A stretch of DNA of 64,000 bases from Microlunatus lacustris. GTDB lineage: Bacteria > Actinomycetota > Actinomycetes > Propionibacteriales > Propionibacteriaceae. The stretch spans positions 1 through 64,000 of the forward strand of contig BAAAJN010000010.1 in the NCBI GenBank assembly GCA_039527025.1, in the 5' to 3' direction. The translations under genes were made by a program, and so were the position numbers. Below, in pieces: positions 8,695-17,823 of this stretch. Positions within the stretch are counted from its first letter, which is position 1. Each line of letters begins with the position of its first letter. Below the pieces are notes generated by a model. That model saw only the letters and a list, made by a program, of their open reading frames with translations. It did no database searches and was not told where the DNA came from.

Positions 8695-9641
8695 GATGTC
8701 ACGTCCTTCCGCTGCTGGAACCGTTCGACGAGCTGGCGCACCAGGGTGACCAGCAAGATGACGAGGAAGAGCAGGACGGACGCCGCCGAGGCCGCTCCCA
8801 CCCGGTAGTCGGTGAAGGCGGTGGTGGTGACCAGCCCGAGCAACACCTGGGTGAAGATGCCGGGGCCGCCGCCGGTCATCAGGTAGACCTGGTCGAAGAT
8901 CTTGAGACTGGCGATGATCTGCAGCAGGACCACGAGTGTGGTCGTCCTGCTCAGCATCGGGATGGTGATCGACCGGATCTGCTGCCACCGGCTGGCCCCG
9001 TCGACGGAGGCGGCCTCGTACACCTCACGTGGGATGTCCTGCAGCCCGGCCAGGTAGAGGATGAAGTTGAAGCCGATGGTCCACCAGACCGTCGTGATGG
9101 CGATGCCGATCATGGCGAGGTCCGGGGTGCCGAGCACCGGGGACGGCGACTCCACCCCGAGGGCCGCCTGCAGCGAGTTCCACAACCCGGTGGTCGGGGT
9201 GTAGATGAAGGACCAGATCAGCGCGATGGCCGCCGAAGGCAGGATGAACGGGACGAAGAAGGCCAACCGGAACAACCACTCACCCCGGCCCACCTGGTTG
9301 GCCAGCACCGCGAAGACGAAGGCGAGGACCACCAGCGGCGGCACGGTGTAGAGGGTGAACTGGATCGTGTGCCACAGAGCCGACCAGAACTCCGGCTTGG
9401 TCAGCATCTCGCGGTAGTTCGCGAGACCGACGAACTCACCGAATCCCGGCCTGACCAGGCTGGTGTCGAAGAGGCTGGTGATGAACATGTACGCCACCGG
9501 CCAGACGAGGAAGAGCAGGTAGAACAACCCGAACGGTGCGATGAACAGCCAAGCCGAACGCGTCTGGCTGGACCTGCGTGGCGGCGGGTCCGCGGTGGTG
9601 CTCGTCGCAGCGCGCGGCGACGCCAGTGTCTGCGCGGTCAA
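8691..9641 (-). CDS. Carbohydrate ABC transporter permease, MalF/LacF type
   Basis: The start is TTG at 9641, four to five bases after a strong GGAGGA; no ATG fits. The 316-residue product has six membrane helices, beginning SAWLFIAPFGLFYLLFLVWP, and the EAA loop YEAASVDGASRWQQIRSITIP. It pairs with the MalG-type permease encoded immediately downstream to form the transmembrane pore of an oligosaccharide importer. A 37-bp gap separates it from the binding-protein gene. The TTG start may lower expression relative to the binding protein. Confidence 0.92.
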   Translation of the reverse strand: MTAQTLASPRAATSTTADPPPRRSSQTRSAWLFIAPFGLFYLLFLVWPVAYMFITSLFDTSLVRPGFGEFVGLANYREMLTKPEFWSALWHTIQFTLYTVPPLVVLAFVFAVLANQVGRGEWLFRLAFFVPFILPSAAIALIWSFIYTPTTGLWNSLQAALGVESPSPVLGTPDLAMIGIAITTVWWTIGFNFILYLAGLQDIPREVYEAASVDGASRWQQIRSITIPMLSRTTTLVVLLQIIASLKIFDQVYLMTGGGPGIFTQVLLGLVTTTAFTDYRVGAASAASVLLFLVILLVTLVRQLVERFQQRKDVTS

Positions 9642-9678
9642 CGGTCCTCCTCGAGGGGATGGGCGGTGGAGACGGGGT

Positions 9679-11055
9679 TCACAGCGGCGAGGGCGTGTTC
9701 GCGTAGGTGAGCAGCTGCGAGCGGGCGCTCTCGAGCGCGGCGGCGGGCGAGGCCAGCCCCTGCTGCACCAGCCCGACCTGGGCGCCGATGATGTTCTCGA
9801 AGGTCGACCCGGAGCCCGAATACCAGGCCGGGGCGTCGTAGACCACGGTGTCGGCGGCCTCGGCGTAGTTGGACTGCGGCTCGAGGCCGCGGTACTCCTC
9901 GCTCTGCAGCGTGGGGAGGTAGGCCGGGATGTGACCGCCCTTCGCCCAGGTGAGGCTCTGGTCGAGCATGGAGCGGACGAACCCCATCGCGCGCTGCATC
10001 TGCTCGTCGTTCCGCTCCATCATGGGCAGCACGAAGGTGTGCGAGTCACCCTGCTGCGCCGGCTGGTCGTAGAGGACCGGCACCGGCACCATCCCGAACT
10101 CGAGGCCCTCGATGGACTGCGCGGTGGTGATCTCCCACTCGCCTTGGAGGTAGAAGGCGGACTGCCCGCTGAACATCAAGGTCTGGGAGCCCGCGTAGTC
10201 GGTGTTGGTCGGCATCAAACCCTGCTGGGTGAGCGACTGGATGCGGTCGAGGGTGTCGAGCGTGAGCTCCCGGTCATAGGTGAGCTCACGCCCGCCGTCA
10301 CCCAACCAGGGGGTCGAGCCAGCCCGCTGGGAGTACAGCGACTGGAACCAGCGCCAGCTCGTCGCCGGATCGGCGATCGTGGCGACCGAGGCTCCGAACG
10401 CTCCGGTGACCTCGCGAGCCGCGCGCAGCGCGGACTCCCACCCGTCGACCCCCCGGATGGGCTGCAGGGTGCCGTCGGACTCGAGCAGACCGGCTCGGTC
10501 GCAGACGTCCACGTTGTAGTAGAGGACGAACGGATGGGTGTCGAACGGGATGGCGTAGCTGCGCCCCTCGACCTGCTGGGCCTCCCACGCCTTCTGGTTG
10601 AAGTCGGCGGCCTGCAGCCCCGCCACCGCCAGGACATCGTCGGTGATCTCGGTCAGCAGGCCCGCCTGAGCCAGGTTGGTCGACCGGGTGAGGTGGGAGA
10701 CCGCGACGTCTGGAGGTGCGTCACCCAGGGTGGCGAGCGAGACCTTCGTGTAGTACGGATTGCCCCAGGTGAAGGTCGCGGCCTGCAGGGCGGGGGTGTC
10801 CGGCCCCGCCCGGTAGACATCCTCCATGGCCTGCATCCGGGCTCCGTCGCCGCCGCCGAAAAGGTTCCAGTACGTCACCGTCCCCGGCGCGACCTCGGTG
10901 CCCGCCACCCCGGCCGCCAGCGTGCTGCAGCCCGACAGCCCCCCGCCCACCAGGCCCGCACCGACCGCCAGACCACCCCCGAGCAGAGCGCGCCGCGACA
11001 GCCCCGTTCTCGAGGGCGGCCGCATCTCCCCCGACCCCACCCGTGGACGGGTCAT
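9679..11055 (-). CDS. Sugar ABC transporter substrate-binding lipoprotein
   Basis: This is a 458-residue family-1 solute-binding protein. ATG 11055 overlaps the stop of the upstream lipoprotein gene (ATGA). The N-terminus carries a twin-arginine motif (SRRALLGGG) and a lipobox LSGC near residue 43, implying Tat export and lipid anchoring. Typical ligand-domain features follow: VTYWNLFGGGDG, a pro-hinge region PPDVAVSHL, FDTHPFVLYYN and a late W-rich segment. It should capture a sugar for the two permeases downstream; the ligand cannot be read from sequence. Confidence 0.92.
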   Translation of the reverse strand: MTRPRVGSGEMRPPSRTGLSRRALLGGGLAVGAGLVGGGLSGCSTLAAGVAGTEVAPGTVTYWNLFGGGDGARMQAMEDVYRAGPDTPALQAATFTWGNPYYTKVSLATLGDAPPDVAVSHLTRSTNLAQAGLLTEITDDVLAVAGLQAADFNQKAWEAQQVEGRSYAIPFDTHPFVLYYNVDVCDRAGLLESDGTLQPIRGVDGWESALRAAREVTGAFGASVATIADPATSWRWFQSLYSQRAGSTPWLGDGGRELTYDRELTLDTLDRIQSLTQQGLMPTNTDYAGSQTLMFSGQSAFYLQGEWEITTAQSIEGLEFGMVPVPVLYDQPAQQGDSHTFVLPMMERNDEQMQRAMGFVRSMLDQSLTWAKGGHIPAYLPTLQSEEYRGLEPQSNYAEAADTVVYDAPAWYSGSGSTFENIIGAQVGLVQQGLASPAAALESARSQLLTYANTPSPL

Positions 11056-11564
11056 CGACCCGCCTCCTCGCAGAGGGTGGTGATGCGGTCCCGCGCCTCC
11101 TGGAAGGCGCTCATGTCCACGTTCTGCACCTTCCCGTCCTGGATGCCCTGGACGAGGCCGTTCAGCACGCCCACCTGGGTGTTCAGCTCCTGCCGCAGAG
11201 GCTCCGGCGCGCTCAACTCGGCCGCGAGCAGCTCACTGCGGAGCCGGTCGAGGTCTTGGACGTCGACATCGGCGCTCAACGGGTTCCGCGCGTACCCCCG
11301 CAGCGTCTCCACGGAGTCCTGCTGGTCGTCCACCACCGCCCGGCAGGACTCGACCAGGGACAGCACCCCTGAGGGGCTGGCGGCCGTCGGGCCTGACCCC
11401 TCCACCGTCGGGCTGGTCGAGGGGAGGCTGCTCGGCGGTGCGCTGGTCGCGGCGCTGGTGGCGGGGTCGTCGGGGACGGGCTCGGTGGGGTCGTCAGCGG
11501 CCCCGCAGCTGGCCAGCACCAACAGGGCCGCCACGGCGCCAACGGTGGTCTTGATGCGGTTCAT
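11052..11564 (-). CDS. Small lipoprotein leading the sugar ABC operon
   Basis: The 170-residue product has a short signal peptide and lipobox VLASC at about residue 20, followed by a Ser/Thr/Pro-rich linker (residues 25-65) and a mostly helical, Glu/Leu/Gln-rich domain with one internal Cys pair candidate (ESCRAVVDD and TTLCEEAG). It overlaps the binding-protein gene by four bases, so the two are translated together. It is not a known transporter subunit. A role as a periplasmic adaptor or sensor for the transporter, or for the two-component system encoded divergently, is inference from position only. Confidence 0.7.
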   Translation of the reverse strand: MNRIKTTVGAVAALLVLASCGAADDPTEPVPDDPATSAATSAPPSSLPSTSPTVEGSGPTAASPSGVLSLVESCRAVVDDQQDSVETLRGYARNPLSADVDVQDLDRLRSELLAAELSAPEPLRQELNTQVGVLNGLVQGIQDGKVQNVDMSAFQEARDRITTLCEEAGR

Positions 11565-11932
11565 CTCGTGCTCCTCGTCCTGGATGGGATCGGCGCGGCC
11601 CCTGGTGCTCGGTGCGACCGGGGCGTGGCGCGCGTGGTCGTGAGGTCCGGTCCAGGACGACCGCGTCCTCGCATCTGCCCTCCCCCGTCCGCGGGTCGAA
11701 CCGACCGGATGGTCGGCGACGTGCCGTTGAGAGCCACCTCACGACCGGACCCGAGCATGTTCAAGAGCCGGGCGGTGGCTGTGTGGAAGGCGCACAGAGT
11801 CACCACGTGGACCACTCGGACATGACGGGCACATGACATCTGCGTGCGCTCCGGCGATGGTGGCCAGGCAAGGACGGAGGCGTCGGCCGAGCGCTTTCCC
11901 GCTGCTGCCGTCACCGGCGGCAGCTCGGGCCC
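11565..11932. promoter_or_regulatory. 368-bp divergent promoter region with ACATGAC direct repeats
   Basis: This lies between the minus-strand sugar-transport operon and the plus-strand two-component operon. Two identical heptamers ACATGAC start at 11820 and 11831. The 11-bp periodicity is the usual arrangement of half-sites for OmpR/PhoB-type response regulators. They lie about 95-115 bp ahead of the regulator gene and 256 bp ahead of the transporter operon. No classical -35/-10 pair is obvious. Confidence 0.4.
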
Positions 11933-12628
11933 ATGTGCGAGACTCCACAGGTGCCCCGCTCGGTCCTCGTCGTCGAAGACGACGCCCGGATCCGCCGCAT
12001 CGTGTCCCTGGCCCTCACCTCCGAGGGGTTCCGGGTGACCGAGGCCGAGACGGGCGAAGCGTGCCTGGCCCTGCTCGGCCAGCGGAGCTTCGACGTCATC
12101 CTCCTCGACGTGATGCTGCCCGGGCGGGACGGCTTCGACGTCTGCCGCTCCATCCGGCACCAGAGCGCAGCTCCGATCATCATGGTGACCGCCCGGACCG
12201 ACAGCCACGACGTGGTCGCGGGTCTGGAGGCCGGAGCCGACGACTACGTCACCAAACCCTTCGTGGCCAAGGAGCTCTCGGCCCGGATCCGGGCGCTGCT
12301 GCGCCGAGCCAACGGATCGGCAGTGGCTGACCGCGTGCAGGCCGGGAACCTGGACATCTCTCCGCAGAACGGCGTGGTTCTCCGGGACGGCACACCGGTC
12401 CCCCTGACCCGCACCGAGTTCGGGCTGCTCTGCGAACTGGCGGCGACGCCCGGTCGGGTGATGAGCCGCGAGCTGCTGCTCGAGCGGGTGTGGGGTTACG
12501 ACTACTTCGGCGACAGCCGCATCGTCGACGCGCACGTCCGCCGGCTCCGCACCAAGATCGAGGACGACCCCTCCCACCCCCGGGTGGTCCTGACCGTGCG
12601 CGGGATGGGCTACCAGTTCCAGCCATGA
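11933..12628 (+). CDS. OmpR/PhoB-family response regulator
   Basis: The 231-residue protein has an N-terminal receiver domain (acidic pocket EDD at 15-17, phospho-acceptor D59 in VILLDVMLPG, Lys in VTKPF) and a C-terminal winged-helix domain (RTEFGLLCELAATPGRVMSR, VDAHVRRLRTKIE, VRGMGYQF). ATG 11933 is used; GTG 11951 is a possible alternative. It overlaps the kinase gene by four bases. Together with the kinase and the GerMN lipoprotein the layout recalls mtrA-mtrB-lpqB. Likely targets are its own operon and the divergent sugar-transport operon. Confidence 0.93.
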   Translation: MCETPQVPRSVLVVEDDARIRRIVSLALTSEGFRVTEAETGEACLALLGQRSFDVILLDVMLPGRDGFDVCRSIRHQSAAPIIMVTARTDSHDVVAGLEAGADDYVTKPFVAKELSARIRALLRRANGSAVADRVQAGNLDISPQNGVVLRDGTPVPLTRTEFGLLCELAATPGRVMSRELLLERVWGYDYFGDSRIVDAHVRRLRTKIEDDPSHPRVVLTVRGMGYQFQP

Positions 12629-14073
12629 CCGGAGCCACCGGCACGGCCCTGCAGGCTCGGACGTCGCCGTCTCCGCCCGACGCGGCGCCACCACTCCGGG
12701 CTGGCCGCAGCCTGAACACCTTGGGCCTGCGGGCACGGGTCACCCTCGCCCTCGCCGTCGTCGCGCTGGTGCTGTCGGCCCTCCTCGGAGGCGTGGTGTG
12801 GGTCACCGTCTCCGGCTTCCTGATCAGCAAACGCACCCAGGCCGTCGTCGCCCAGACGGGCGCCAACGCCGAGCAGGTCCGCCGCGGACTCTCCTCCTCG
12901 GGGGTGTCGACGGCGCAACTGCTGGCGCAGCTCCCCCGCGAGATCGGGTCGAACTCGCTGCTGCTGGTCGACGACACGTGGTCGACGACATCCCTGCGGG
13001 TGAACCGGGACGTGCTGCCCGCCGGGCTGACGTCGGCGGTGCTGGCCGGCCAGCCGGCGCACCAGCGGATCGACACCGGCCGGGGTCCCCGCGTCGTCGT
13101 CGGCCTCCCGCTGGCGGAGGAGGGCAGCGCCTACTTCGAGATCTTCACCCTCGACGAGCTCGACCAGACGCTGCGAACTCTGAGCACCACGTTGTGGGTG
13201 GTCATGCTGGCGGCGCCGCTCGGCGCGCTCGTGCTGGGTCGTTGGGCACTGCAACCCGCCTTCCGACCGCTCGACCGCGTCGCACTGGCCGCTTTGGCCT
13301 TCGCGTCCGGCGACCTGACCGCCAGGCTCGACCCCCGGGGGGACCCGGGGCTCCTGGCGATCGCCGAGACGTTCAACGCGACCGCGGAGAAGCTGGAGAG
13401 CCGGGTGCGCGCGGACGCGAAGTTCGCCGCCGACGTCAGCCACGAGCTCCGCAGTCCGCTGACCACCATGGTCACCGCCGTCGACCTCTTCGAGTCCTCG
13501 CGGAGCCGGCTCGACCCCGGGGGTCAGGAGGCCCTCGACCTGCTCCGATCAGAAGTAGGTCGCTTCGAGCACCTCGTGAACGACCTCCTGGAGATCTCCC
13601 GTGCGGACGCAGGGAGCGCCGACGTCGTGCTCGACGTCGTCGCACTGCCCGAGCTGGTGCGCCTGGCTCTGCCGCCCCGGCTGCTGGACCGGCTCGTCCT
13701 CAGCCCCTCCGCCGAGGTGCGGGTCGAGGTGGACAAGCGGCGGCTGGAGCGGGCGATCAGCAACCTCGTCGACAACGCCGAACGCCACGGTGGTGGCCTG
13801 AGCGCCGTCGGCGTGGCCTCCCACGACGGCTGGGCGGAGATCACGGTCGAGGACCGCGGACCCGGGATCGACAGTGCCGAGCGGGAGCGGATCTTCGACC
13901 GGTTCGCCCGCGGTCGCCGCACCGGACGGGACAGCGGTGAGGGTGCTGGTCTCGGGCTGTCTCTCGTGGCCCGGCACGTCGGGCTGCTCGGAGGGCGGGT
14001 CAGCGTGGAGAACGTCGCCGGCGGGGGGGCACGCTTCGTGGTGGCCCTGCCGACCTACGAGGGCCAGCGATGA
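12625..14073 (+). CDS. Membrane sensor histidine kinase (HAMP-HisKA-HATPase)
   Basis: The 482-residue kinase starts at ATG 12625, overlapping the regulator stop. Helix one is at about residues 35-62, and an extracytoplasmic sensor region of about 125 residues precedes helix two (VVMLAAPLGALVLG). A HAMP linker with RPLDRV follows, then HisKA with the phospho-acceptor H273 in DVSHELRSPL. The ATPase domain shows the N box (NLVDNAERHG), G1 (EDRGPGID), F box and G2 (GAGLGLSLV). It should phosphorylate the adjacent OmpR-type regulator. The MtrB-like arrangement suggests an envelope or growth signal; the stimulus is unknown. Confidence 0.93.
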   Translation: MTGATGTALQARTSPSPPDAAPPLRAGRSLNTLGLRARVTLALAVVALVLSALLGGVVWVTVSGFLISKRTQAVVAQTGANAEQVRRGLSSSGVSTAQLLAQLPREIGSNSLLLVDDTWSTTSLRVNRDVLPAGLTSAVLAGQPAHQRIDTGRGPRVVVGLPLAEEGSAYFEIFTLDELDQTLRTLSTTLWVVMLAAPLGALVLGRWALQPAFRPLDRVALAALAFASGDLTARLDPRGDPGLLAIAETFNATAEKLESRVRADAKFAADVSHELRSPLTTMVTAVDLFESSRSRLDPGGQEALDLLRSEVGRFEHLVNDLLEISRADAGSADVVLDVVALPELVRLALPPRLLDRLVLSPSAEVRVEVDKRRLERAISNLVDNAERHGGGLSAVGVASHDGWAEITVEDRGPGIDSAERERIFDRFARGRRTGRDSGEGAGLGLSLVARHVGLLGGRVSVENVAGGGARFVVALPTYEGQR

Positions 14074-14663
14074 CGAGCCGCAGCGGCTGGCCGCTGGCGG
14101 TCCTCGCGTCCCTCGTCCTCCTCCCCGGGTGCGGCGTCACCAGTCAGGACGCGCCCGTGCTCCTGCCGGTGCAACCCACCTCGACCGCGTCCTCGACGCC
14201 GGCGGAGTCGAACGGCTACGACGTCACCGTCTACTTCGTGCACCTCGGCCGGCTGGCGCCCGTCAGCAGGCCGGCGCCCGACAGCAGCCCCGAGACGGCC
14301 TTGCGACTGCTCGTCGACGGTCCGAGCGCGTGGGAGGCGGCGACGGGGCTGGAGACGGCTCTGGTGCCCCAGAAGTTCAGCAGCGTCCTGGGCAGTCGCG
14401 GTGCCCTCACCGTGGAGGTCGGCCCTGAGTTCGCCAACATCGCTGGCGACAACCAGTTGCTCGCCGTGGCCCAGCTCGTCTGGACAGCGACCGACCGGGC
14501 CCCTGGAGTTCTCGTCCGGCTCACCGTGGAGGGCAAGCCGATCGAGGTCCCCACCGACGACGGGCTGTCCCGGCTGCCGGTCGGCCGCGCGGACTACACG
14601 ACGGTGGCGCCCGTCGCAGCACCGGTCACGCCCAGTCCTAGCCCGACGGCCACGCCCTCCTGA
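14070..14663 (+). CDS. GerMN-domain lipoprotein (LpqB-like N-terminal module)
   Basis: The ATG at 14070 overlaps the kinase TGA (ATGA). The 197-residue product has a signal peptide with lipobox LLPGC near residue 21. A GerMN domain follows (YDVTVYFVHLGRL, ALRLLVDGPSAWEA, TVEVGPEFANIAGDNQLLAVAQLVWT), ending in a Pro/Ser/Thr tail. In the mtrAB system the much longer LpqB lipoprotein, which contains GerMN, modulates the MtrB kinase. This shorter protein in the same operon position may act likewise on its kinase; that is inference. Confidence 0.8.
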   Translation: MTSRSGWPLAVLASLVLLPGCGVTSQDAPVLLPVQPTSTASSTPAESNGYDVTVYFVHLGRLAPVSRPAPDSSPETALRLLVDGPSAWEAATGLETALVPQKFSSVLGSRGALTVEVGPEFANIAGDNQLLAVAQLVWTATDRAPGVLVRLTVEGKPIEVPTDDGLSRLPVGRADYTTVAPVAAPVTPSPSPTATPS

Positions 14664-14900
14664 GGGCTGCCAGCATTGCAGCACGACGTCGTCCCCACCC
14701 TCACCATGACCTCGCCCGCCACCCGCACCGGCGCGCTGGCCACCGCAACGCTGCCGCCCACCCGCGCTCCCCCGGCAGCGCCGGTGGACACCGTCAGCTG
14801 TTGCCCCTGCTGCTCCAGCCAGGGACTGAGGTCGTCGTACGCTGACCGCGACGTCGATCCGGCCGGCGTCCGCGACGGGATCACACGGAGGGAGAGACCG

Positions 14901-15380
14901 GTGACGGACGAGACGCCGGCTGGCACGCTGCTGGAGCAGACCGTCGAGACCGTCGTCCGCGCGGCCCGGGTGTTCTCCGCCGTGACCGCGGAGTCCATCG
15001 CCCAGGCTGGAGCCGGGATCACGCTGCCTCAACTCCGGGTGCTGGTCCTGGCCTCCGCTTCGAGCGACCTCAACAACAACGCCGTCGCCGAAGCCCTCGA
15101 CGTGCACATCTCCAACGCCAGCCGGATCTGTGAGCGGCTGGTGCAGGCTGGTCTGCTGAGGCGCCGTCATGCTCCCTCCGACCGCCGGCAGGTGCAGTTG
15201 GACCTGACGCCTGAAGGCGCTCGGCTGGTGGCGGCGGTCGCCGACCACCGGCGGACGATCTTCAGCCAAACACTCCGCGCGATGGACGACGAGGAGCAGA
15301 CAAGGCTGATCGCCGCGCTCGACGCCTTCATCGGCGTGACCGAGGCCCGCGTCATCGGTCGAGTCTCCTACACGCCCTGA
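14901..15380 (+). CDS. MarR-family transcriptional regulator
   Basis: GTG 14901 follows GGAGGGA by about seven bases, giving 159 residues. The winged helix-turn-helix is clear: ITLPQLRVLVLASASSDLNNN, NAVAEALDVHISNASRICER as the recognition region, LVQAGLLRRRHAPSDRRQVQ as the wing (the DRR segment is the family hallmark), and dimerisation helices at both ends. MarR proteins bind as dimers to short palindromes and respond to small ligands. The 237-bp upstream region shows no clear operator. No transporter or catabolic gene is adjacent, so the target is unknown. Confidence 0.85.
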   Translation: MTDETPAGTLLEQTVETVVRAARVFSAVTAESIAQAGAGITLPQLRVLVLASASSDLNNNAVAEALDVHISNASRICERLVQAGLLRRRHAPSDRRQVQLDLTPEGARLVAAVADHRRTIFSQTLRAMDDEEQTRLIAALDAFIGVTEARVIGRVSYTP

Positions 15381-15880
15381 ACAGCCCGACGGCCGCGCCG
15401 GCCCTTGCGATGGAGCAACTCGTGCTGCCGGCCGAGTCTGCTGGCCACGGTGCCACCGGCACACGGCAAGGCGCGGGTCGGCATCTGGGTCGGGTTGAGC
15501 CACGCGCCGACCGGGGAGTCCGCCATCGCTCCACGGGCGCACCATCGCCACCTGCGGCGGCGGTGAGCCCACCTGCACGCTGGAGCACGACGTGGTGGGG
15601 ACCGCGGCCAGGCGAGCTCGTGCCGGCCAGGGGCTCACCGTCCTCGTCGAGCAGCCGGTCCTGGAGCCGGGTGACCGAGCAGCCCTGGTGTCGTACCGGC
15701 GCGACCGGGCGACCGGAGCGCTACGAGGCTTCCTGGAGCGCAGGCACCGGCACGACGACCGGCCACTGGTCTCGACGGGCTTCCCACCAGTACCCGTCGA
15801 ACTGCCCATCCAGTCGGGCGGCCGGAGGTGTCGTGACCCTGGTCGACGACCCCGCTCCCCCTTCATCCCGGAGCGGTCCG
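15381..15880. other. 500-bp gap, possible decayed gene
   Basis: No complete gene is supported. A plus-strand frame at about 15550-15830 reads smoothly (TCGGGEPTCTLEHDVVGTA, VEQPVLEPGDRAALVSYRRD, ATGALRGFLERR) without a start codon or recognisable family. It may be the remains of a coding sequence whose 5' part is frameshifted. The end of this interval abuts the stop of the DUF2254 gene on the minus strand. Confidence 0.35.
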
Positions 15881-17158
15881 TCAGTTGCGTGGGTGCTCGG
15901 TCACGACCCACGCCGATGTGCTCGGCCGCAAGCCGATGTCGGAGGCCTCCGGTTCCACGGGTGCCGCCGACACCGCGAGGCCGTACCGGACGAGAGCCCG
16001 GTCCACGACGTCGCGGTGCTCATCGCGAGCAGCGTGGTGGAGGTCCTGGAGCAGGACGCCCAGCCGACGGCGGACGCGCTGATCCTCCTGAGCCCAGTAG
16101 GCGACCTCGTTGACCGCCAGCTCCAGGTAGTGCTCGACACCCGGCTCTGGTACGTCGACGAAGATCCTGCCGTTCTCCCCCGTCCGGCGCCGAGGGGCGA
16201 TCGGGCGGGTGACCAGTCGACGAAGCAGGTCATGCAGCTGGTCGACGGCTTGAACAGCGGTCGTCGGGTCGTTGACACCTGGTGACAGTGCCCGTTCAGC
16301 GACGTCGACGAGCTGGCGCAGCCCGAAGCCGACGTCTTCGTCCATGCTGCGCTCCCGACCCAGCAGCACGGCAGCGCGGAGCTGCTCGACGTCCGGCTCC
16401 CCGTTGCCGTGCACGTCCAGCAGGGGTGCCCCGGCCGCGACGAACTCTCCGACAGAGCGGAGCAGCACGATGGTCACGTCATGGTCGGCCGCGAGCCCGG
16501 CCAGTGCCTCATCGTCGACGCGCTGGACCACCCCGGGCTGCGCAGCCGTCACTCGTCGGGTCCCGCCACGGCTCAGCACCCCCGCTACCGCTGGGTCTCC
16601 GTCCTGCGGGTGCCGACGTTCGATCAGCTCGCGGGTCTCAGCCCCGATGTGGGCGATGATCGTCGCCGCCCTGATCGACTGGGCGATGTGGTGGATGTAG
16701 GCGAGGAACAATCCAACGCTGGCAAGCACGAAACCGAACGCGACGGTGACGGCCAGCTGGGGCACGAAGGGGTCGACCTGCGAGGTCCCGCGCACAGCCC
16801 GCAGGACGACGAGGGCGTAGACGAAGGTCGCCACGAACACACCGAGGGTCAGCTGGTTGAACCGATCACCGAGAAAGGTGCGGAGAACTCTCGGGGAGAA
16901 CTGACTGCTGGTCAGTTGCAGGACCACGATCGTGATCGAGAACACCAGACCGGTGAAAGAGATCATCGAGGTGATGATGGCTGCGAGGAGCGACCGGGCA
17001 CCCTCAGGCCCACCCGCGAAAAGCAGGGGCCATCGGGCCGACGTCTCCAGCGACGCGTCGAGAGCACTCAGGCCCAACCCCAGACCGACCGCGAGGACCG
17101 CGCACGCCGACGGCAGTGCCCAGAAGCTGCCCGACACCCGGGCCCACGACCACCTCAT
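15881..17158 (-). CDS. DUF2254 integral membrane protein
   Basis: The 425-residue product matches DUF2254 over its length. It has four N-terminal helices, the second and third bracketing the conserved SMISFTGLVFSITIVVLQL and QFSPRVLRTF segments. A long cytosolic part follows (AYIHHIAQSIRAATII, VDVAERALSPGVNDPTTA, AVQAVDQLHDLL). The family is widespread in Actinomycetota and Proteobacteria with no proven function. ATG 17158 has little ribosome-binding-site support. The downstream-oriented YetF gene upstream is on the same strand but 161 bp away. Confidence 0.85.
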   Translation of the reverse strand: MRWSWARVSGSFWALPSACAVLAVGLGLGLSALDASLETSARWPLLFAGGPEGARSLLAAIITSMISFTGLVFSITIVVLQLTSSQFSPRVLRTFLGDRFNQLTLGVFVATFVYALVVLRAVRGTSQVDPFVPQLAVTVAFGFVLASVGLFLAYIHHIAQSIRAATIIAHIGAETRELIERRHPQDGDPAVAGVLSRGGTRRVTAAQPGVVQRVDDEALAGLAADHDVTIVLLRSVGEFVAAGAPLLDVHGNGEPDVEQLRAAVLLGRERSMDEDVGFGLRQLVDVAERALSPGVNDPTTAVQAVDQLHDLLRRLVTRPIAPRRRTGENGRIFVDVPEPGVEHYLELAVNEVAYWAQEDQRVRRRLGVLLQDLHHAARDEHRDVVDRALVRYGLAVSAAPVEPEASDIGLRPSTSAWVVTEHPRN

Positions 17159-17319
17159 GCTGGACCACTGCTGAGGAGGTGGGAGGGACCCCGACGCCCG
17201 ACCAGTGGCTTGAGACGAGTCATCGGACCTCCTGATCGAGCTGTCCGCCGACCGGTTCCTGCTCCGCCAGGGCGCATCCGGCTGGCGCCGTCAACCTCGA
17301 CCCTGGCACCGCTGTTGCG

Positions 17320-17823
17320 TCAGCGCAAACGATCCGGGCCTCCATCGTCCCTCGTCGGCGGCGGATCGGTGAGCACGCTCAAGGTCCCGTCCGTCTCGAG
17401 GACGACTGCGGCGACTGCGGACAGGTCCGAGTGGCCGGACGACCGGGCGACCTGACGCAACTCGTCCTCGGTGACCCGCTCCCGCCGCATCGCGGAGGGC
17501 AGGAAGCCGCCGCGGTAGAGCAGCGTGGGTTCAGACTTCACCAGCAGCTCGACCCGGCGGCTCCGTGATGACGCGAAGGCCATGACGGCCTGCAGGCCGA
17601 CCAGCAGACCCAGAGCGAACAGCCCGTCGACCAAGGAGACCGACGACGACAGCAGCACCGTCGCCAGTGTCGAACCCAGAGCCACCGTGACGACGAAATC
17701 GAAGGCATTCAGTTTGGACAGCGTCCTCTTGCCCGAGATCCGGAGCAGGAGCAGCAAGCCGGCATAGGACGCCACCCCGAGAACCGCGATGCGCAGCAGG
17801 TCGAACCAGCTGTCGAAGAACAC
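17320..17823 (-). CDS. DUF421/YetF-family membrane protein
   Basis: GTG 17823 is selected because AGGAGG lies five bases upstream; an upstream GTG at 17850 lacks such support. The 167-residue protein has three N-terminal helices with the family signature LRISGKRTLSKLNAFDFVVTVALGS. A cytosolic domain follows (VELLVKSEPTLLYRGGFL, RRERVTEDELRQVARSSG, AVVLETDGTLSVL), matching YetF/YcaP. The family is linked to membrane and spore physiology in Bacillus but has no assigned activity. It stands alone. Confidence 0.88.
   Translation of the reverse strand: MFFDSWFDLLRIAVLGVASYAGLLLLLRISGKRTLSKLNAFDFVVTVALGSTLATVLLSSSVSLVDGLFALGLLVGLQAVMAFASSRSRRVELLVKSEPTLLYRGGFLPSAMRRERVTEDELRQVARSSGHSDLSAVAAVVLETDGTLSVLTDPPPTRDDGGPDRLR

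Noticed and set aside
14055..15911. 618-codon minus-strand open frame
   Set aside because: It runs opposite the GerMN and MarR genes, which have clear families and ribosome binding sites; its composition is that of an antisense shadow.
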